Shown: positions 28,962 through 39,110, numbered from the stretch's first letter. The stretch is DNA of 64,000 nucleotides from Thiobacillus sp. (GCA_019459055.1 JAIBEI010000033.1:57288-121287); one strand, 5' to 3'. Notes: generated by a model from the letters alone, not told the origin. Made by a program: numbers and translations.

Positions 28962-29168
28962 ATGACAACAGGTACGGTCAAGTGGTTCAGCGACGCCAAG
29001 GGTTTTGGCTTCATCACCCCCGATGACGGCGGCGAGGATGTGTTCGCACATTTTTCAGCCATCCAGTCCAATGGCTTCAAGACCCTGAAAGAAGGTCAGA
29101 AAGTCTCTTTTGAAGTCACCCAGGGCCCCAAGGGCAAGCAGGCTTCCAACATCCAGTCCCAGGATTGA
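28962..29168 (+). CDS. Cold-shock protein (CspA family)
   Basis: 68 aa. One cold-shock domain with RNP1 KGFGFITP and RNP2 DVFAHFSAI. It binds single-stranded RNA/DNA and melts RNA structure. The very strong site AAGGAGGAAG lies just before the ATG. Monocistronic: a long candidate leader upstream and a strong terminator 19 bases downstream. Confidence 0.97.
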   Translation: MTTGTVKWFSDAKGFGFITPDDGGEDVFAHFSAIQSNGFKTLKEGQKVSFEVTQGPKGKQASNIQSQD

Positions 29169-29186
29169 GTGCTTGGGCCAGGCAAC

Positions 29187-29214
29187 AAAAAACCCCGCAT
29201 TGGCGGGGTTTTTT
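29187..29214 (+). terminator. Bidirectional terminator between cspA-type gene and icd
   Basis: AAAAAACCCCGC-CATT-type loop-GCGGGGTTTTTT: an 8-bp GC stem extended by A/T pairs, with T-runs on both strands. It serves the convergent cold-shock gene and icd. Confidence 0.9.
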
Positions 29215-29232
29215 GTTGGTGGATGAACCGCC

Positions 29233-30474
<1,242 letters not shown>

Positions 30475-30530
30475 GGAGGCGGCTCGTGTAACGTTAAAAT
30501 GGGTGTCTTTCCGGAAGTTCGTCTTTCAGC

Positions 30531-31073
30531 GTGGCGCGATTGATCCTGTTCAACAAACCCTACGGCGTGCTGAGCCAGTTCACCCCCGAGGGGCGCTGGC
30601 AGGGCCTGCGCGACCACCTCGGCGTGCCCGGCGTATATGCAGCCGGACGGCTCGACGCCGACAGCGAGGGACTGCTGATTTTAACCGATGACGGAAGCCT
30701 CCAGAGCCGCATCTCCGACCCCAAGCACAAACTGCCAAAAACCTACTGGGCGCAGGTCGAGGGCGCGCCCGATGAGGCCGCGCTCGAAATGCTGCGCCGC
30801 GGCGTCGACCTCGGCGACTTCGTCACCCGCCCTGCCAAGGCCCGCCTGATCGACGAACCCGCCGGCCTGTGGCCGCGCAATCCGCCGATCCGCTTCCGGC
30901 AAGCCATCCCGACCAGCTGGATCGAACTGACGATTGCCGAAGGCAAAAACCGCCAGGTGCGCCGGATGACGGCCAAGATCGGCTTCCCCACCCTGCGGCT
31001 GATCCGCGCCGCCGTCGGCGAATGGACCCTGGGCGCGCTGCAGCCCGGAGAATGGAAGGAACTGCATGTCTGA
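30531..31073 (+). CDS. rluE: Pseudouridine synthase, RluE/RsuA family
   Basis: 180 aa from GTG 30531. [18 protein letters not shown], the catalytic segment [19 protein letters not shown] with the active-site aspartate, and [23 protein letters not shown] identify the RsuA/RluB/E/F group. There is no N-terminal S4 domain, as in RluE, which modifies U2457 of 23S rRNA in E. coli. The 3' end overlaps the NUDIX gene by eight bases. Confidence 0.92.
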   Translation: MARLILFNKPYGVLSQFTPEGRWQGLRDHLGVPGVYAAGRLDADSEGLLILTDDGSLQSRISDPKHKLPKTYWAQVEGAPDEAALEMLRRGVDLGDFVTRPAKARLIDEPAGLWPRNPPIRFRQAIPTSWIELTIAEGKNRQVRRMTAKIGFPTLRLIRAAVGEWTLGALQPGEWKELHV

Positions 31074-31515
31074 CATCTGGACCCCGCACGTGGTGGTTGC
31101 CGCCATCGTCGAACGCGACGGAAAATTCCTGCTGGTGGAGGAGCACACCGCCGAAGGCCTGCGCCTCAATCAGCCGGCCGGCCACTGGGAGCGCGACGAA
31201 ACCCTGCTCGACGCAGTGCGCCGCGAAGCGCTGGAGGAAACCGCGCACCACGTCGAACCGCGGGCGCTCCTGGGCTGCTACAGCACGTACTACCCGCGGC
31301 GCGACATCACCTATCTGCGCTTTGCCTATGTCTGCGACGTCAGCGGCGTCGACGCCGGGCGCGCGCTGGACACCGGCATCGTGCGCGCCGTATGGCTGAC
31401 GGCAGCGGAACTCGCATCCCATCCCACGCCCCACCGCAGCCCGCTGGTGATGCGCTGCGTCGAGGATTACCTGGCCCGGCGACGCTTTCCGCTCGACTTC
31501 GTGAGCCACCAATGA
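31066..31515 (+). CDS. NUDIX hydrolase (NudJ-like)
   Basis: 149 aa. The Nudix box is [26 protein letters not shown] (quoted in parts: [26 protein letters not shown]), fitting Gx5Ex7REUxEExGU except that the final G is replaced by H. NudJ-type enzymes hydrolyse thiamin pyrophosphate precursors and nucleoside di/triphosphates. Overlaps the rluE-like gene and precedes mnmA, as nudJ-mnmA does in several proteobacteria. Confidence 0.88.
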   Translation: MSDIWTPHVVVAAIVERDGKFLLVEEHTAEGLRLNQPAGHWERDETLLDAVRREALEETAHHVEPRALLGCYSTYYPRRDITYLRFAYVCDVSGVDAGRALDTGIVRAVWLTAAELASHPTPHRSPLVMRCVEDYLARRRFPLDFVSHQ

Positions 31516-31529
31516 ACATTCATTGCGTC

Positions 31530-31596
31530 ATTGCGAGGCGACGCCGAAGCAATCCAGCAGCGCGCAGCCTGGATTGCTTCGGCGTCGCCTCGCAAT
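31530..31596. repeat. REP-like long inverted repeat upstream of mnmA
   Basis: Perfect 28-base arms (outer end ATTGCGAGGCGACGCC, inner end GAAGCAATCCAG) flank an 11-base loop. The whole unit can form a very stable hairpin. It sits between the NUDIX stop and the mnmA ribosome-binding site (GGAGAG, 31600-31605). The sequence type (ATTGCGAGG...GCAATCCAG) is a widespread REP/MITE-like family; a related degraded copy lies at 39111-39195. Confidence 0.85.
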
Positions 31597-31610
31597 TACG
31601 GAGAGTGCAT

Positions 31611-32684
31611 ATGACTAAGGTCGTCGTGGGCATGTCGGGTGGGGTCGATTCCGCCGTCGCCGCCTATCTTTTGAAGCAGCAGGGCTACGACGTGCTCGGC
31701 GTCTTCATGAAGAACTGGGACGACGACGACGACACCGAACAGTGCACCGCGCGGCAGGATTTTCTTGACGTGCTGGCGGTGGCCGACGTGCTCGGCATCG
31801 AGGTCGAGGCGGTCAATTTCGCCGCCGAGTACAAGGAGCGCGTGTTCAGCTACTTCCTCGCCGAATACCGGGCCGGCCGCACCCCCAACCCCGACGTGCT
31901 GTGCAACGCCGAAATCAAGTTCAAGGCCTTCCTCGAGGACGCCGTCGCGCGCGGCGCGGAGTATATCGCCACCGGACATTACGTCGGCAAGGGCGCGGAC
32001 GCCGCCGGCCGCGCCACGCTGTTGCGCGCGGCGGACGCCAACAAGGACCAGAGCTACTTCCTCTATCGCCTGAGCCAGGCGCAGATCCGCCCTGCCCTGT
32101 TTCCGCTCGCCCATCTGCCGAAGCCGGAGGTGCGCGCGCTGGCGCAAAAGATCGGCCTGCCCAACGCGGCCAAAAAGGACAGCACCGGCATCTGCTTCAT
32201 CGGCGAGCGCAACTTCCGCGAATTCCTCGAACGCTACCTGCCGCGCAACCCCGGCGTGATGAGAACACCCGAAGGCCGCGTGCTCGGCCAGCATCAGGGC
32301 CTGATGTATTACACGCTGGGGCAGCGCCAGGGTCTCGGCATCGGCGGAACCAAGGGTGGCGGTGACGAGCCGTGGTTCGTCGCCGCCAAGGACACGGCGA
32401 GCAATACGCTGATCGTGGTGCAGGGGCACGAGCATCCGCTGCTCAAGCGTTCGACGTTGGCCGCCGGCCAGCTCAACTGGATCAGCGGCACAGCGCCCGA
32501 CCCCGGCAAGCCCTACACCGCGAAGACCCGCTACCGCCAGACCGACGCGCCCTGCCGCATCACCCGGCTCGACGGCGAGACACTGGATTTGGCGTTCGAC
32601 GCCCCGCAATGGGCGGTCACGCCCGGCCAGTCGGTGGTGTTATACGAAGGCGAAGTGTGTCTGGGCGGCGGCATCATCGTCTGA
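31611..32684 (+). CDS. mnmA: tRNA 2-thiouridylase MnmA
   Basis: 357 aa from ATG 31611, with GGAGAG upstream; the longer frame of the ORF track runs through the REP hairpin. The PP-loop SGGVDS, the first catalytic cysteine in [12 protein letters not shown] and the second in [13 protein letters not shown] are all present. It adds sulfur to the wobble uridine of tRNA-Lys, -Glu and -Gln. The REP hairpin lies directly upstream and could affect expression. Confidence 0.96.
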   Translation: MTKVVVGMSGGVDSAVAAYLLKQQGYDVLGVFMKNWDDDDDTEQCTARQDFLDVLAVADVLGIEVEAVNFAAEYKERVFSYFLAEYRAGRTPNPDVLCNAEIKFKAFLEDAVARGAEYIATGHYVGKGADAAGRATLLRAADANKDQSYFLYRLSQAQIRPALFPLAHLPKPEVRALAQKIGLPNAAKKDSTGICFIGERNFREFLERYLPRNPGVMRTPEGRVLGQHQGLMYYTLGQRQGLGIGGTKGGGDEPWFVAAKDTASNTLIVVQGHEHPLLKRSTLAAGQLNWISGTAPDPGKPYTAKTRYRQTDAPCRITRLDGETLDLAFDAPQWAVTPGQSVVLYEGEVCLGGGIIV

Positions 32685-32722
32685 GCCGCTACAATTCCTG
32701 CTTTCCTGCTCCACATCCCATC

Positions 32723-34447
32723 ATGTCGCACGACACCGCCCCTGCCGCCAACTTCATCCGCAACCTCATCGACGAGCAGAATGCCGCCGGCAAATGGGGC
32801 GGCCGCGTGGAAACGCGCTTCCCGCCCGAACCCAACGGCTATCTGCACCTGGGCCACGCCAAGTCGATCTTCCTGAACTTTGGTCTCGCGCGCGACTACG
32901 GCGGCGTGTGCCACCTGCGCTTCGACGACACCAACCCGGAAAAGGAAAGCCAGGAATACGTCGACGCCATCCTCGAATCAGTGAAATGGCTGGGCTTCGA
33001 CTGGGGCTCGCACCTCTACTTCGCGTCGAACTACTTCGACACCATGTACGCCTGCGCCGAGCATCTGATCCAGGCAGGCCACGCCTACGTCGATTCCTTG
33101 TCCGCCGACGAGATGCGAACCTATCGCGGCAGCCTAACCGAGCCGGGCAAGGACAGCCCCTACCGCAGCCGCAGCGTGGAGGAAAACCTCGACCTCTTCC
33201 GCAAGATGCGCGCCGGCGAATTCCCCGACGGCGCGCACGTGCTGCGCGCCAAGATCGACATGGCCTCGCCCAACATCAACCTGCGCGACCCGGCGATCTA
33301 CCGCATCAAGCGCGCCCACCACCACAACACCGGCGACACCTGGTGCATCTACCCGATGTACACCTACGCGCATCCGATCGAGGACGCGATCGAGCACATC
33401 ACGCACTCGATCTGCACCCTGGAATTCGAGGACCAGCGGCCGTTCTACGACTGGCTGCTCGACAAGCTGGCCGACGGCGGTTTCTTCACCCGTCCGCTGC
33501 CGCAGCAGATCGAGTTCGCCCGGCTCAACCTCACCTACGTCGTGCTGTCGAAGCGCAAGCTGATCCAGCTGGTCGACGAAAAACACGTCTCCGGCTGGGA
33601 CGATCCGCGCCTGCCCACCCTGGTCGGCGCGCGCCGCCGCGGCTACATGGCGGAAGGCTTCAAGCGCTTCACCGACCGCATCGGCGTGTCCAAGTCCGAC
33701 GGCTGGATCGACTACAGCGTGTTCGAGGAATGCCAGCGCGACGTGCTGAACGACAGCGCGCATCGCCGCATCGCCGTGCTCGACCCGGTGAAACTCATCA
33801 TCGACAACTACCCGGAGGCGCAGTCGGAAGACTGCTTCGCCCCCAACCACCCGCAACAGCCCGATCTGGGCAAGCGCGCGGTGCCGTTTTCACGCGAGCT
33901 GTGGATCGAGCGCGAGGACTTCATGGAAATTCCCTCCAAGGGCTATTTCCGCCTGTTCCCGCCGCGCATCGACGCGGCGGGAATCATGCAGCCCGGCAAC
34001 ACGGTGCGGCTGCGCTACGGTTACGTCGTCCAATGCACCGGCTGCGACAAGGATGCCAACGGCGCCATCACCGCCGTGCACTGCGACTACCTGCCCGATA
34101 CCAAATCCGGCACCCCCGGCGCCGACTCGGTCAAGGTCAAGGGCAACATCCATTGGGTGAGCGCGACACATGCGTATGAAGCCGAAGTGCGGCTGTACGA
34201 CCGCCTGTTCACGACCGCGCAGCCGGGCGGAGAAAGCGGGGATTTCCTGAACGATCTGAATGCAGACTCGGTGCGCGTCATCCATGCGCAGCTGGAACTG
34301 GCGCTAAAAGATGCCACAGCCGAAGACCGCTTCCAGTTCGAACGCCACGGCTATTTCGTCGCTGACCGCGTGGACTCGAAGCCGAGTGCGCCGGTGTTCA
34401 ACCGGACGGTGACGCTGAAGGATTCGTGGGCGAAGGCGGAGAAGTAA
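32723..34447 (+). CDS. glnS: Glutaminyl-tRNA synthetase
   Basis: 574 aa from ATG 32723. PPEPNGYLHLGHAKSIFLNF carries the HIGH-type motif, and VVLSKRKLIQLV the KMSKS-type motif. DDTNPEKE and the C-terminal two-domain anticodon-binding beta barrels are complete. The presence of GlnRS means Gln-tRNA is charged directly. It lies 38 bases after mnmA, which modifies tRNA-Gln, so they may be co-expressed. Confidence 0.97.
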   Translation: MSHDTAPAANFIRNLIDEQNAAGKWGGRVETRFPPEPNGYLHLGHAKSIFLNFGLARDYGGVCHLRFDDTNPEKESQEYVDAILESVKWLGFDWGSHLYFASNYFDTMYACAEHLIQAGHAYVDSLSADEMRTYRGSLTEPGKDSPYRSRSVEENLDLFRKMRAGEFPDGAHVLRAKIDMASPNINLRDPAIYRIKRAHHHNTGDTWCIYPMYTYAHPIEDAIEHITHSICTLEFEDQRPFYDWLLDKLADGGFFTRPLPQQIEFARLNLTYVVLSKRKLIQLVDEKHVSGWDDPRLPTLVGARRRGYMAEGFKRFTDRIGVSKSDGWIDYSVFEECQRDVLNDSAHRRIAVLDPVKLIIDNYPEAQSEDCFAPNHPQQPDLGKRAVPFSRELWIEREDFMEIPSKGYFRLFPPRIDAAGIMQPGNTVRLRYGYVVQCTGCDKDANGAITAVHCDYLPDTKSGTPGADSVKVKGNIHWVSATHAYEAEVRLYDRLFTTAQPGGESGDFLNDLNADSVRVIHAQLELALKDATAEDRFQFERHGYFVADRVDSKPSAPVFNRTVTLKDSWAKAEK

Positions 34448-34452
34448 GCGGA

Positions 34453-34989
34453 TTAGTCCTTGAGGCGCGACGCATATTTTGCCTGCGCCTTCGCCACCTT
34501 CGGCGCCACCACGAACTGGCAGTAAGGCTGATGAGGGTTCTGCCCAAAATAGCCCTGGTGGTAATCCTCGGCGGGATAGAACGTCGTCGCCGCGGCCACT
34601 TCGGTGACGATGGGCGCGTCGAACTGCTGGGCTGCGGTGAGCCGGGCGATCACCGCTTCCGCTTCGGTTTTCTGCGCCGGCGTGTGCCAGAAAATCGCCG
34701 AGCGGTACTGGGTGCCGACGTCGTTGCCCTGGCGGTTGAGCTGGGTCGGGTCGTGCAGGGTGAAGAAGATTTCGAGCAGCTCGCGATACGAAATCACGTC
34801 CGGGTCGAAGCGCACCTGCACCACTTCGGCGTGGCCGGTGTCGCCGTTGCAGATGTCCGCGTAGGTGGGGTTCGCCGTGTGTCCGCCCATGTAGCCCGAC
34901 AGCGCGGATTCGACGCCGCGCAGCCGGTTGAACACCGTTTCGATGCACCAGAAACAGCCGCCTGCCAAGGTCGCTACTGCATGGGACAT
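34453..34989 (-). CDS. msrA: Peptide methionine sulfoxide reductase MsrA
   Basis: 178 aa from ATG 34989. The start is chosen because GGAGGGG (minus strand) lies five to six bases before it; the track ATG at 35001 overlaps that site. The catalytic motif GGCFWCIE and GYMGGHTANPTY, then YHQGYFGQNPHQPYC with a resolving cysteine, identify MsrA. It repairs methionine-S-sulfoxide. It converges with glnS with five bases between them. A broken copy of its 5' end lies at 39003-39083. Confidence 0.96.
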   Translation of the reverse strand: MSHAVATLAGGCFWCIETVFNRLRGVESALSGYMGGHTANPTYADICNGDTGHAEVVQVRFDPDVISYRELLEIFFTLHDPTQLNRQGNDVGTQYRSAIFWHTPAQKTEAEAVIARLTAAQQFDAPIVTEVAAATTFYPAEDYHQGYFGQNPHQPYCQFVVAPKVAKAQAKYASRLKD

Positions 34990-35203
34990 AGGCCCCTCCA
35001 TTAGGGAAGTACGCTCATTGATGGCGCCCCCCCGTCGGCATCAATGCGCCAAGCGGGAAACGTCAACCCCGGCGCGGGAAGCGCGTCCGACAGGAAGCTT
35101 ACAACAGCCGGAATTGATCCGGTCAGGTTTGCCCCAGCATTTCCTGGGGCTCCAAAAAACAAACCCCGCAACGGCGGGGTTTGTTTGGCGCGTAAAGCAG
35201 AAA
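34990..35203. other. Structured leader region between msrA and fccB
   Basis: No gene is supported. Besides the fccB terminator it contains small hairpins CCGG-AATTGAT-CCGG (35109-35123) and GCCCCAG-CATTTC-CTGGGGC (35131-35150). On the minus strand these precede msrA and could be part of its leader. I found no match to a riboswitch I know. Confidence 0.35.
35155..35188 (-). terminator. Terminator of the fcc operon
   Basis: CAAACCCCGC-AACG-GCGGGGTTTG is a 10-bp stem with T-runs on the minus strand (and T/G on the plus strand). It lies 16 bases beyond the fccB stop. Confidence 0.85.
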
Positions 35204-36493
35204 TCAGGTCGACATTTCGGTCAGGATGTTCTTCAACCAGCTTTCGGCATAGATCGCTTCGACCTCGGAGAGATCGGGAGAGACGCCAACCGAGCCCGGT
35301 ACCGCCTCGATGACATTCTTCTCCTTGTTCACCCGATAGACGCCGGTGACGCTAACGGCTTCCTTGGCTGACAGGTAGCTGTAACAGGTGTTGATACCGG
35401 ACATTTCGGTGATCTCTTTGCCGTTCATCAGTGCCACGATACTGCTGGCGCAGACCTTGCCTTCCGAGTTGGCCGAGTACCCAGACTTGGGCATGGCGCC
35501 GGCGATCGAGGAATCGCCGATGACATGGATGTCCTTGTGCAGGGTGGATTCGAACGTCATCGGATTGACCGGGCACCACTTCTTGTCGTCACCCACCAGA
35601 CCGGCGACGTGCGCAATATGACCGGCCTTCTGGGGCGGGATGAGGTTGATGACGGCGCCCCGGACTTCTTCGACGCCCTCGATCAGCACGGCCATATTCC
35701 GGGTATCCACTTCAGTGACCTTCTTGGCCGGACGGTAGTCGATGAGGCCATCGTAGTGCTTCTGCCAGCCCTTCATGAACAGGCCCTTCTTGGAAACGAT
35801 GTCCGGGTTGGCGTCCAGAATGATGACCTTGGAGCCTGGTTTGTGCTGCTTGAGGTACATGGCAATCATGCTGGCCCGCTCGTAGGGGCCGGGCGGACAG
35901 CGGAAGGGCGCCAGGGGAATGGAGATCACCACGTTGTCGCCCGGCTTCAAGGCTTCCAGTTGCTTGCGCAGCAGGATGGTCTGCGGTCCTGCCTTCCAGG
36001 CATGGGGCATGATTTCGGGCGTGGAGGCCATATCGTAGCCCTTGATCTCGTCGGTACGGAACTCAATGCCGGGAGAAACCACGAGGCGGTCGTACTTGAA
36101 GACGCCCTTGCTGGTCGTCACGCTGTGGCCCGCGGCGTCGATGCCGGTGACCTCGGCCTGGACCACCTTGATGCCGTGGTTGGCGGCCAGCTTGTCATAC
36201 TTGATGGTCAGCGGCGACAGGTCCTTCATCAGTCCGCCAAGATAGAGATTGGAGAACGGGCAGGACACGAAATGGTCGTTGCGTTCGATCAGCGTCACCT
36301 CGATGGACGGATCCATCATGCGAATGTACTTGGCGGCGATCGTGCCGCCGTAGCCGCCGCCGATCACCACCACCTTGCGTGTAGATGCGCTGGCAGGTCC
36401 ACGCTGTTGTGTGGCGCAACCGGCCAGCCCGGCGGTTGCGACGCCGGCACCGGCGCCGAGCAGCTTCAGGAAATTTCTGCGTTCCAGAGTCAT
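35204..36493 (-). CDS. fccB: Flavocytochrome c sulfide dehydrogenase, flavoprotein subunit (Tat-exported)
   Basis: 429 aa from the ATG at 36493, seven bases after GGAGG; the track ATG at 36499 is too close to that site. Twin-arginine signal ERRNFLKLLGAG, then GLAGC which also fits a lipobox (Cys26). FAD-binding GGGYGG at 45-50. Cys78 in HFVSCPFSNLYLGG matches the cysteine that binds FAD covalently in the family, and the pair of later cysteines (FRCPPGPYER, GKVCASS) may form the redox disulfide. It oxidises sulfide in the periplasm and passes electrons to FccA. Last gene of the four-gene redox operon. Confidence 0.93.
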   Translation of the reverse strand: MTLERRNFLKLLGAGAGVATAGLAGCATQQRGPASASTRKVVVIGGGYGGTIAAKYIRMMDPSIEVTLIERNDHFVSCPFSNLYLGGLMKDLSPLTIKYDKLAANHGIKVVQAEVTGIDAAGHSVTTSKGVFKYDRLVVSPGIEFRTDEIKGYDMASTPEIMPHAWKAGPQTILLRKQLEALKPGDNVVISIPLAPFRCPPGPYERASMIAMYLKQHKPGSKVIILDANPDIVSKKGLFMKGWQKHYDGLIDYRPAKKVTEVDTRNMAVLIEGVEEVRGAVINLIPPQKAGHIAHVAGLVGDDKKWCPVNPMTFESTLHKDIHVIGDSSIAGAMPKSGYSANSEGKVCASSIVALMNGKEITEMSGINTCYSYLSAKEAVSVTGVYRVNKEKNVIEAVPGSVGVSPDLSEVEAIYAESWLKNILTEMST

Positions 36494-36509
36494 GTTCATT
36501 CCTCCCTTG

Positions 36510-37088
36510 TTATTTAACGCTAGCGTAGAAGTGCAAGAGAGCGTCCAGGTCTTCCTTGGACATCGGATCGACCTTCTCTTTCATCTTTTCCGGCATCTTG
36601 CGATGACCCGTCAGATAATCTGCCATCTGCATCTGCAGATACGTCAGCCACTGGCTGGCCATGACGGGGGTGTCGTCCTTGCCTTCCTTGCCGTCATCGA
36701 TATGGCAACGGCTGCAGTTGGCTTCCTGCAGGCTGGCGCCCCTGGCGACCTTCGCCGGGTCAAGGGACTGGTTCGTGGCATGGAACTTCTGCTTGGAGAA
36801 AAACTCGCCCATGGCGGCGATCTCGGCATCACTGTAACCCTTCGCCAGACGGCCCATGACCGATGCCGGGCGTGCGCCGCTCTTGAATTTCGTCATGGCG
36901 TCGACGATGGCTTCCTTCGACTGACCGGCCAGGCTTGGCATGCTCGGGCCGGCGCTGCCGCCGTTGGTACCATGACAGCCGGCACAGCCATTGGACAGCA
37001 TCGCCGCAGTTGGCGGTGCCGCCTGCGCCATTGCAGATATAGCCAGGACGCCGGTGGTCAGCGCCCATCCTCTCCACTTCATCGTCAT
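36510..37088 (-). CDS. fccA: Diheme cytochrome c subunit of flavocytochrome c
   Basis: 192 aa from ATG 37088 (minus-strand GAGGAGA upstream); the track start is 32 codons too early. Signal peptide [17 protein letters not shown], then two class-I cytochrome c domains with heme motifs CAGCH (Cys35) and CSRCH (Cys125) and candidate axial methionines ([16 protein letters not shown]). It is the electron-accepting partner of FccB, 16 bases downstream. Related names: cytochrome c4-like. Confidence 0.9.
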   Translation of the reverse strand: MTMKWRGWALTTGVLAISAMAQAAPPTAAMLSNGCAGCHGTNGGSAGPSMPSLAGQSKEAIVDAMTKFKSGARPASVMGRLAKGYSDAEIAAMGEFFSKQKFHATNQSLDPAKVARGASLQEANCSRCHIDDGKEGKDDTPVMASQWLTYLQMQMADYLTGHRKMPEKMKEKVDPMSKEDLDALLHFYASVK

Positions 37089-37164
37089 TTTTTGTCTCCT
37101 CAGGTTTGATGAAAGTACTGCTCGCCCACGCACAGCGTAGTCAAAAACCAAAACCACTTTGCCC

Positions 37165-38064
37165 CTATTGCTTTTGTACGTCAATGTAGCTCTTCACGCC
37201 CGGATTGGGTTTGTCCAGCCCGAACTGGTAGCCCAGCGAAACAAAATGGAAGCGGGCGTCGGTGTAGTCCTCGTGAATCGCGAAGCCGAAGTTATATACC
37301 TTGTCGGCAGCAATGGCATGGTCGCCCTTGCCGCCGCCGGCCAAAGTGCGCTCGAGGGTCACCACCCACTTGTTGCCCTCCTTCTTGCCCTCCGCCTTGA
37401 CGAGCGCCTTGCCGCCTTCCATGTAACGGGATTCGGCGACATAACCGTCAACCGGCGTCTTTTCGCCACTGCGGTACTGCATCAGGTCCATGAACTTGCC
37501 GGAGGCAAGATTGCCGTTTTTGATGTACTTGGTCTTCTTTTCGTCCTTGGCGTTTTTCATGGTGCGCAGATCGCTGTGGCAGGTTGCCCAGCAGCCATTT
37601 ATTTCGGTGCCTTCGACCGTGCCGCCGCCGTCGAACATCATGGTCAGCTTGACTTCATTCTTCTTGTCGAGCTTCTTCGTGCCAATCTTGGGGGGCACCC
37701 ACTCGAAGCGGAAATAGATCTTGTCCCCATCATGCGCGGCCTGGAACGTCACCGGGATGGATCCTACCTTGCCGGCCGGAGGCGTCGGTTCAAGCACGGT
37801 CTTGGAACTGCCGACCGGCTTGCCGGCAACGATGTTGTCGCCGATTTCGTTGGCATCGCCTTCGTGGCACTTCGCACACGTGCGTTTCTTGTTCACGATG
37901 TCCGGTACCGCCGAGTGGTCAGGCTTGTTCATCACCCATTCAAGCGAGGCCTGGCCCGGATAGAACAAAGTCATCTTGCGCTGGGGAACCTTGCTCCAGT
38001 CCGGCGCTGCGGACACACCACCGGCGACCAGTGCGCCGGTTAAAAACAATGCGATCTTTTTCAT
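37165..38064 (-). CDS. Periplasmic heme protein with ethylbenzene-dehydrogenase-like heme-binding domain
   Basis: 299 aa. Signal peptide [19 protein letters not shown] c-type heme motif CAKCH at Cys63 and a second, unusual CWATCH (CX3CH, Cys158-His163), inside a domain with [17 protein letters not shown] and FGFAIHEDY like the heme-binding subunit of ethylbenzene dehydrogenase / DMSO-reductase-type gamma subunits. It probably carries electrons in the periplasm. It lies between the NapC-type gene and fccA on the same strand (gaps 70 and 76 bases). No catalytic molybdenum subunit is nearby, so the partner is likely FccAB or the NapC-type protein. Exact role unknown. Confidence 0.82.
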   Translation of the reverse strand: MKKIALFLTGALVAGGVSAAPDWSKVPQRKMTLFYPGQASLEWVMNKPDHSAVPDIVNKKRTCAKCHEGDANEIGDNIVAGKPVGSSKTVLEPTPPAGKVGSIPVTFQAAHDGDKIYFRFEWVPPKIGTKKLDKKNEVKLTMMFDGGGTVEGTEINGCWATCHSDLRTMKNAKDEKKTKYIKNGNLASGKFMDLMQYRSGEKTPVDGYVAESRYMEGGKALVKAEGKKEGNKWVVTLERTLAGGGKGDHAIAADKVYNFGFAIHEDYTDARFHFVSLGYQFGLDKPNPGVKSYIDVQKQ

Positions 38065-38134
38065 CTCTACGCTCCTTCAAATAATCCGAAAATGTATCGG
38101 CGGGCGGCTGCCGCACGTATTGACAGCATAGTCT

Positions 38135-38770
38135 TTACTGCGCCGCCGGGGCTGCTTGTTCCTGCTCCAGCAGCTGATGCACCGCCTTGTGGGCGATCCC
38201 CTTGTGGCAGTCGATGCACGTCATGCCGTCCTCGATGGCGCCTTCGTGCTTGACCACGGAGCGGTCCTTCTGCTTTTCCGGATCCATGGTATTGAAGTCG
38301 TGACAGTTGCGACATTCCTTCGAGTCGCGCTTCGCCATCTGCGCCCAGACGCGCTTCGCCATCACCAGGCGATGCGCCTCGAACTTCTCCGGCGTGTCGA
38401 CCGTACCCTTGATGTGCCCGATGATGTCGCGCGCCGCGATGATCTTTTGCATCGACTTGAACAGGTAGTCAGTAGGGGTCTTGCTGCTGGCGACATGGCA
38501 ATCCGCGCATTGCACTGTCGTCCCGCTGCGGTTCTTGTAATGGACAGTTTTCTTCAGTTCTTCGAAAGGAATAGTCATTTCATGGCAGGACATGCAGAAA
38601 TCCGAACGATTCGTATATTCCATGCCCATGTTGAGGGCGCCCCAGATGATCACGCCGCCCAGAATTCCGGCCACGACAGCGCCGGCCACGGTCATGCGCA
38701 AGCTCAGGCATTTCCTGAAACCCTTGCCTTCGGTTTTTTGAGCTTCTTTTTGAGCTTCGTCTGCCATCAT
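38135..38770 (-). CDS. NapC/NirT-family membrane-anchored tetraheme cytochrome c
   Basis: 211 aa. One N-terminal membrane anchor (MTVAGAVVAGILGGVIIWGAL, residues 26-46) after a short lysine-rich cytoplasmic tail, then four CxxCH motifs: CMSCH (Cys59), CADCH (88), CRNCH (153), CIDCH (185). NapC/NirT/CymA-type proteins exchange electrons with the quinone pool. First gene of the operon that ends in fccAB, which suggests a link between sulfide-derived electrons and quinone (or the reverse). Naming it napC would be misleading, since no nitrate reductase is nearby. Confidence 0.9.
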   Translation of the reverse strand: MMADEAQKEAQKTEGKGFRKCLSLRMTVAGAVVAGILGGVIIWGALNMGMEYTNRSDFCMSCHEMTIPFEELKKTVHYKNRSGTTVQCADCHVASSKTPTDYLFKSMQKIIAARDIIGHIKGTVDTPEKFEAHRLVMAKRVWAQMAKRDSKECRNCHDFNTMDPEKQKDRSVVKHEGAIEDGMTCIDCHKGIAHKAVHQLLEQEQAAPAAQ

Positions 38771-39002
38771 TCAATCCAAATGGTTCGTTGGCCGCAAGCG
38801 GCAAAACGTTTGATTCATTTCAAGTCAATGGATGCTTGCGAAACGCGCGCAGCATCCACCCATGCCGCCGACGTCTCACCGCATCCCAATGCGGCTTCCG
38901 TCTCAAAATTCCAGTATCAGCAAGAGGATAAAAGCATCCGCAAGACGATAAATGGTAATTCTAGGCCACATGAAATTGAAATAGTACTTTTGGAAGGGGT
39001 CT

Positions 39003-39083
39003 AAATTGCCGCGCAGCTGGTTGAACACCGTTTCAAGGCACCAAAAGCCGCTGCCGCCGGACAGGGTCGCGCCGGTGGGCCAT
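39003..39083 (-). pseudogene. Truncated, frameshifted 5' fragment of msrA
   Basis: The minus strand reads ATG GCC CAC and, one frame over, ATLSGGSGFWCLETVFNQLRG, closely matching ATLAGGCFWCIETVFNRLRG of msrA at 34.9 kb. The catalytic GGCFWC has become GGSGFWC and the frame breaks after the third codon. Similarity stops after about 27 codons. It is a dead partial copy, flanked by REP-like sequence. Confidence 0.75.
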
Positions 39084-39110
39084 GCTCTGTGCGTAACGAA
39101 TGCCGGGGGC

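Noticed and set aside
35041-35150. Possible SRP RNA or TPP riboswitch (GGTCAGGT and ACCTGA-like strings)
   Set aside because: The SRP core GGAAGCAGCC tetraloop region is missing, and the TPP CTGAGA half is missing. The match is only to short strings.
38135-38770. Naming the tetraheme gene napC or nirT as part of nitrate or nitrite reduction
   Set aside because: No nap or nir genes are nearby. The operon context is flavocytochrome c, so only the family name is justified.
38828-39004. Plus-strand 58-codon frame (MDACETRAAS...) upstream of the redox operon
   Set aside because: It is the tail of a shadow frame over the NapC-type gene, with no ribosome-binding site and no family features.
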